This document shows positions 62,141-64,000 of a stretch of DNA of 64,000 bases, in pieces. The notes beneath the pieces were generated by a model. The model was not told where the DNA came from. It saw nothing but the letters and a program-made list of their open reading frames with translations, and ran no database searches. The translations under genes and the position numbers were made by a program. The stretch comes from Paenibacillus riograndensis SBR5 (GTDB lineage: Bacteria; Bacillota; Bacilli; Paenibacillales; Paenibacillaceae): assembly GCF_000981585.1 (NCBI RefSeq), contig NZ_LN831776.1, positions 3,827,187 through 3,891,186 of the forward strand, in the 5' to 3' direction. How positions within the stretch are numbered: the stretch's first letter is position 1; every line of letters starts with the position of its first letter.

Positions 62141-63007
62141 ATGAATCAAAATCCCAATCCCAGAAATAAAAGAGCGTCTATTGCACGTGAAACACTGGAT
62201 ATATTGGAAAAAGGAAACTATACAGGTCCTGCGGGCCGGATGGTTGACATTGCCGGGGACGTCAACGCATGCATCTCGGGGACGCGGCTGTATGCCCCGG
62301 ATGAGCTGCCTCAGCTGATTACAGCTGCACGGTCACGGATGGGGGAAGCCTCCGGACGGCGCGCGGAACTGGCAGTCACCGGAGAATCGACTTTGGAAGC
62401 GGCATACCGGCTGGTGGTCAAGGAAGGCAAGGTGCAGACGGTATGTCTGAACTTTGCTTCCGCCAAGAACCCGGGAGGGGGCTTCCTCGGCGGAAGCCAG
62501 GCTCAGGAGGAAAGCTTGGCCCGTGCCTCTGCGCTGTATCCGGCAATCTCACAAAAAGATGAAATGTACAAATACAACCGCAGCCGCAAAACCTGTCTGT
62601 ACTCTCACTACATGATTCATTCTCCGCAAGTTCCCGTGATCCGTGACAGTCAGGACCAGCTGCTGGCCGAGCCTTATTGTGTGTCGTTCATAACCGCACC
62701 AGCGGTAAATGCAGGAGTTGTCCGCGAGCGGGAGCCTCAGGAGGTTGGACATATCAAGACTGTTATGCTGGAGCGAATCCGTTATATTCTGGCGGTTGCT
62801 GCCGGGAATGGACATGAGACTATCGTGCTTGGGGCATTTGGCTGCGGAGTTTTCCGCAACAATCCGGCAGAGGTGGCCGGGTGGTTCAAGCAGGTGCTGC
62901 TGGATGAAGGATACCAGTCACTGTTTAAGCAGATTGTTTTTGCTGTGCTGGATCATTCTCCGCAGCAGAGCACGCTGGGTGCTTTTCGGACAGTCTTCAG
63001 TGCATAA
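62141..63007 (+). CDS. Bacterial-type poly(ADP-ribose) glycohydrolase (TIGR02452 family)
   Basis: 288 residues. The PARG signature is clear: FASAKNPGGGFLGGSQAQEE, where GGG and QEE are the catalytic loop and Glu pair. Further macrodomain features are ITAPAVNAGVVRER and VLGAFGCGVFRNNPAEVAGW. It removes poly- or mono-ADP-ribose and releases ADP-ribose. Translated 38 bp after the NADAR gene with SD AAGGAG. With NADAR and the NrtR sensor it forms a compact ADP-ribose reversal module. Confidence 0.92.
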   Translation: MNQNPNPRNKRASIARETLDILEKGNYTGPAGRMVDIAGDVNACISGTRLYAPDELPQLITAARSRMGEASGRRAELAVTGESTLEAAYRLVVKEGKVQTVCLNFASAKNPGGGFLGGSQAQEESLARASALYPAISQKDEMYKYNRSRKTCLYSHYMIHSPQVPVIRDSQDQLLAEPYCVSFITAPAVNAGVVREREPQEVGHIKTVMLERIRYILAVAAGNGHETIVLGAFGCGVFRNNPAEVAGWFKQVLLDEGYQSLFKQIVFAVLDHSPQQSTLGAFRTVFSA

Positions 63008-63149
63008 AAGCGGGGAGGATTGTTCGTTTCAATCCAAAGCCTTGTTACATTGTGTCGTGTGATGTTGTTAACAGAACTTTTATGTTGAAAAGTGGAAAAT
63101 TAAATAAGCTTGTCATTATGTAAAATATGGAAGAGAGCAGGGTGAGTCA

Positions 63150-63563
63150 ATGATTAACTGGAAGGATTCATATGACATCGGGGTGGAGAAGATTGACTGC
63201 CAGCACAGACAGCTGCTTGTGAAGCTGAATGAATTTTTTGAAGCTTGCACGAACCAGCAGGGTAAAGAAAAGATCGAAGAGACTCTGAAGTTCCTCAAGG
63301 AGTATACGCTGGAGCATTTCAGCGATGAGGAGCACTTGATGCAGGACATTGATTTTCCGGAATTGGCCGAGCACCGCAAGACCCATGCTGAATTTGTAAA
63401 GACCGTGCTGGACCTGGAGGAAAGCATCAAGAGCAAGGGCGTATCCGTCCTGTCTACCATTAAGCTGAACCGCACATTAACAGACTGGCTGCTCAATCAT
63501 ATCAACAAATGCGATAAGCTGATTGGGCAATGCATTGCCAGCAAGGGCAATCAGGCCGTATAA
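63150..63563 (+). CDS. Bacteriohemerythrin
   Basis: 137 residues. All di-iron ligands are present: IDCQHRQLL (His), TLEHFSDEEHLM (His, Glu, His), PELAEHRKTHAEF (His, His) and WLLNHINKCDKLIG (His, Asp). Four-helix bundle that binds O2 reversibly; proposed roles are oxygen delivery, sensing, or iron/NO handling. SD GCAGGGTGAG. Transcribed alone, ended by a terminator. Confidence 0.93.
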   Translation: MINWKDSYDIGVEKIDCQHRQLLVKLNEFFEACTNQQGKEKIEETLKFLKEYTLEHFSDEEHLMQDIDFPELAEHRKTHAEFVKTVLDLEESIKSKGVSVLSTIKLNRTLTDWLLNHINKCDKLIGQCIASKGNQAV

Positions 63564-63593
63564 TTTCCATCGTGTAACTTAAATAGGGAAGAT

Positions 63594-63622
63594 GAAGATG
63601 CCGCAGGGCATTTTCTTTTTTT
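63594..63622 (+). terminator. Intrinsic terminator after bacteriohemerythrin
   Basis: GAAGATGCC pairs with GGCATTTTC around GCAG, followed by a seven-T tract. Confidence 0.85.
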
Positions 63623-63755
63623 GTCTTTTTACGGAAACAAACACTCCGGTTACGGGTTTAGCGCAAGGAACACAGCCCATTTATTCCCCCAAAATATTTT
63701 GTGTTATGATTTGAAGTAGAGATTCAGATAAACTGCAAGCCAAGGGAGTGGAAGG

Positions 63756-64000
63756 ATGAAAATATTGCGTATGCTCGCGTCGGGTCTGGTCATGCTGCTT
63801 GTGCTGGGACTTGTGAACTTTTACATTGGTCAACATCTGTGGTACCTGCTGGAGACTTGGCTGCCGGGAATTTCCGCCGCCGTGTACTGGCCGGTGTTCC
63901 TGCTCATTGCTTTTGCTTATATGATCGGAATGGTACCCTGGCCGAAGGCTGTTAAGCCGGCAGCCCGGCTGTTCAAAGTCATCGGCTCCTATTATCTGGC
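63756..64000 (+). CDS. Membrane protein, probable metallophosphoesterase N-terminus, 3' end outside window
   Basis: 81 codons visible from ATG 63756 (SD GGGAGTGGAAGG). Two hydrophobic segments: residues 8-25 (ASGLVMLLVLGLVNFYIG) and about 44-62 (YWPVFLLIAFAYMIGMV). The stretch resembles the membrane lead of YkuE/YaeI-type metallophosphoesterases of Paenibacillus, but the catalytic domain is beyond the edge. Confidence 0.5.
   Translation, partial: MKILRMLASGLVMLLVLGLVNFYIGQHLWYLLETWLPGISAAVYWPVFLLIAFAYMIGMVPWPKAVKPAARLFKVIGSYYL

Noticed and set aside
1..64000. CRISPR arrays, tRNA/rRNA genes, prophage, replication origin
   Set aside because: No regularly spaced repeats, no tRNA-like or rRNA-like segments, no phage structural genes and no DnaA-box cluster were seen by eye.

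Overview
The window looks like a chromosomal segment of a Paenibacillus-type, spore-forming, polysaccharide-degrading Firmicute. The grounds are purine-rich Shine-Dalgarno sequences before most genes, strong rho-independent hairpins, a five-domain cyclodextrin glucanotransferase, GH105/GH42/PL9 enzymes, Lpl-type sugar ABC transporters, many AraC/TetR/GntR regulators and spore-type DUF1657/DUF421 genes. No rRNA, tRNA, CRISPR array or prophage was seen. Coordinates of short motifs were read by eye and may be off by one or two bases.

Layout. 0-2 kb: 3' part of a GH105 hydrolase. 2-5 kb: a gene graveyard (GC-rich ECF41 sigma remnant, methyltransferase remnant, RidA remnant) around an intact TetR-DUF1801 pair. 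5-9.7 kb: an AT-rich block with AraC, sugar O-acetyltransferase, HAD phosphatase and MATE pump. 9.8-12.7 kb: both halves of a heterodimeric ABC exporter, broken by frameshifts and an internal deletion. 12.7-14 kb: a divergent DUF1657 / DUF421-DUF1657 (2Duf-like) pair with a sigma-G-like promoter. 14.2-16.3 kb: secreted PL9 pectate lyase behind a small leader ORF. 16.5-20 kb: MoxR-DUF58-DUF4129 operon. 20-23.8 kb: MerR with a textbook MerR promoter in front of an HSL-type hydrolase that lacks its catalytic His; a quinone oxidoreductase/TetR pair; a small unknown protein. 24-27 kb: GH42 beta-galactosidase and divergent AraC. 27.1-33.1 kb: a four-gene MacAB-like ABC export operon led by an 886-residue secreted repeat protein. 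33.2-36.4 kb: GH3 lipoprotein, ferritin, and a CDF metal exporter behind a NiCo-type riboswitch. 36.4-38.7 kb: an IS110-family element among palindromic intergenic repeats. 38.7-55.7 kb: a GntR-solute-binding-domain fusion followed by a large sugar-acid uptake/catabolism cluster. 55.9-57.5 kb: a second TetR/oxidoreductase divergent pair paralogous to the one at 22 kb and sharing its operator. 57.6-59.7 kb: CGTase with a cre-like site. 60.5-63 kb: a NUDIX/NrtR - NADAR - bacterial PARG operon for ADP-ribose/NAD metabolism. 63-64 kb: bacteriohemerythrin and the start of a probable metallophosphoesterase.

How the genes work together. Secreted depolymerases (PL9, CGTase) and intracellular glycosidases (GH105, GH42) feed sugars and sugar acids inward. 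The 40.6-55.7 kb cluster encodes ABC import, oxidation (MDR, SDR, Gfo/Idh), lactone hydrolysis (amidohydrolase), dehydration (IlvD/Edd) and aldolase-type cleavage (RraA-like, DapA-like), the logic of a non-phosphorylative sugar-acid pathway; a beta-propeller and a GT4 glycosyltransferase translationally coupled inside it are unexplained. The best candidates for undescribed biology are the NrtR-NADAR-PARG operon, the four-gene MacAB-like system with its repeat protein, and the unusual sugar-acid cluster with its GntR-SBP fusion regulator.
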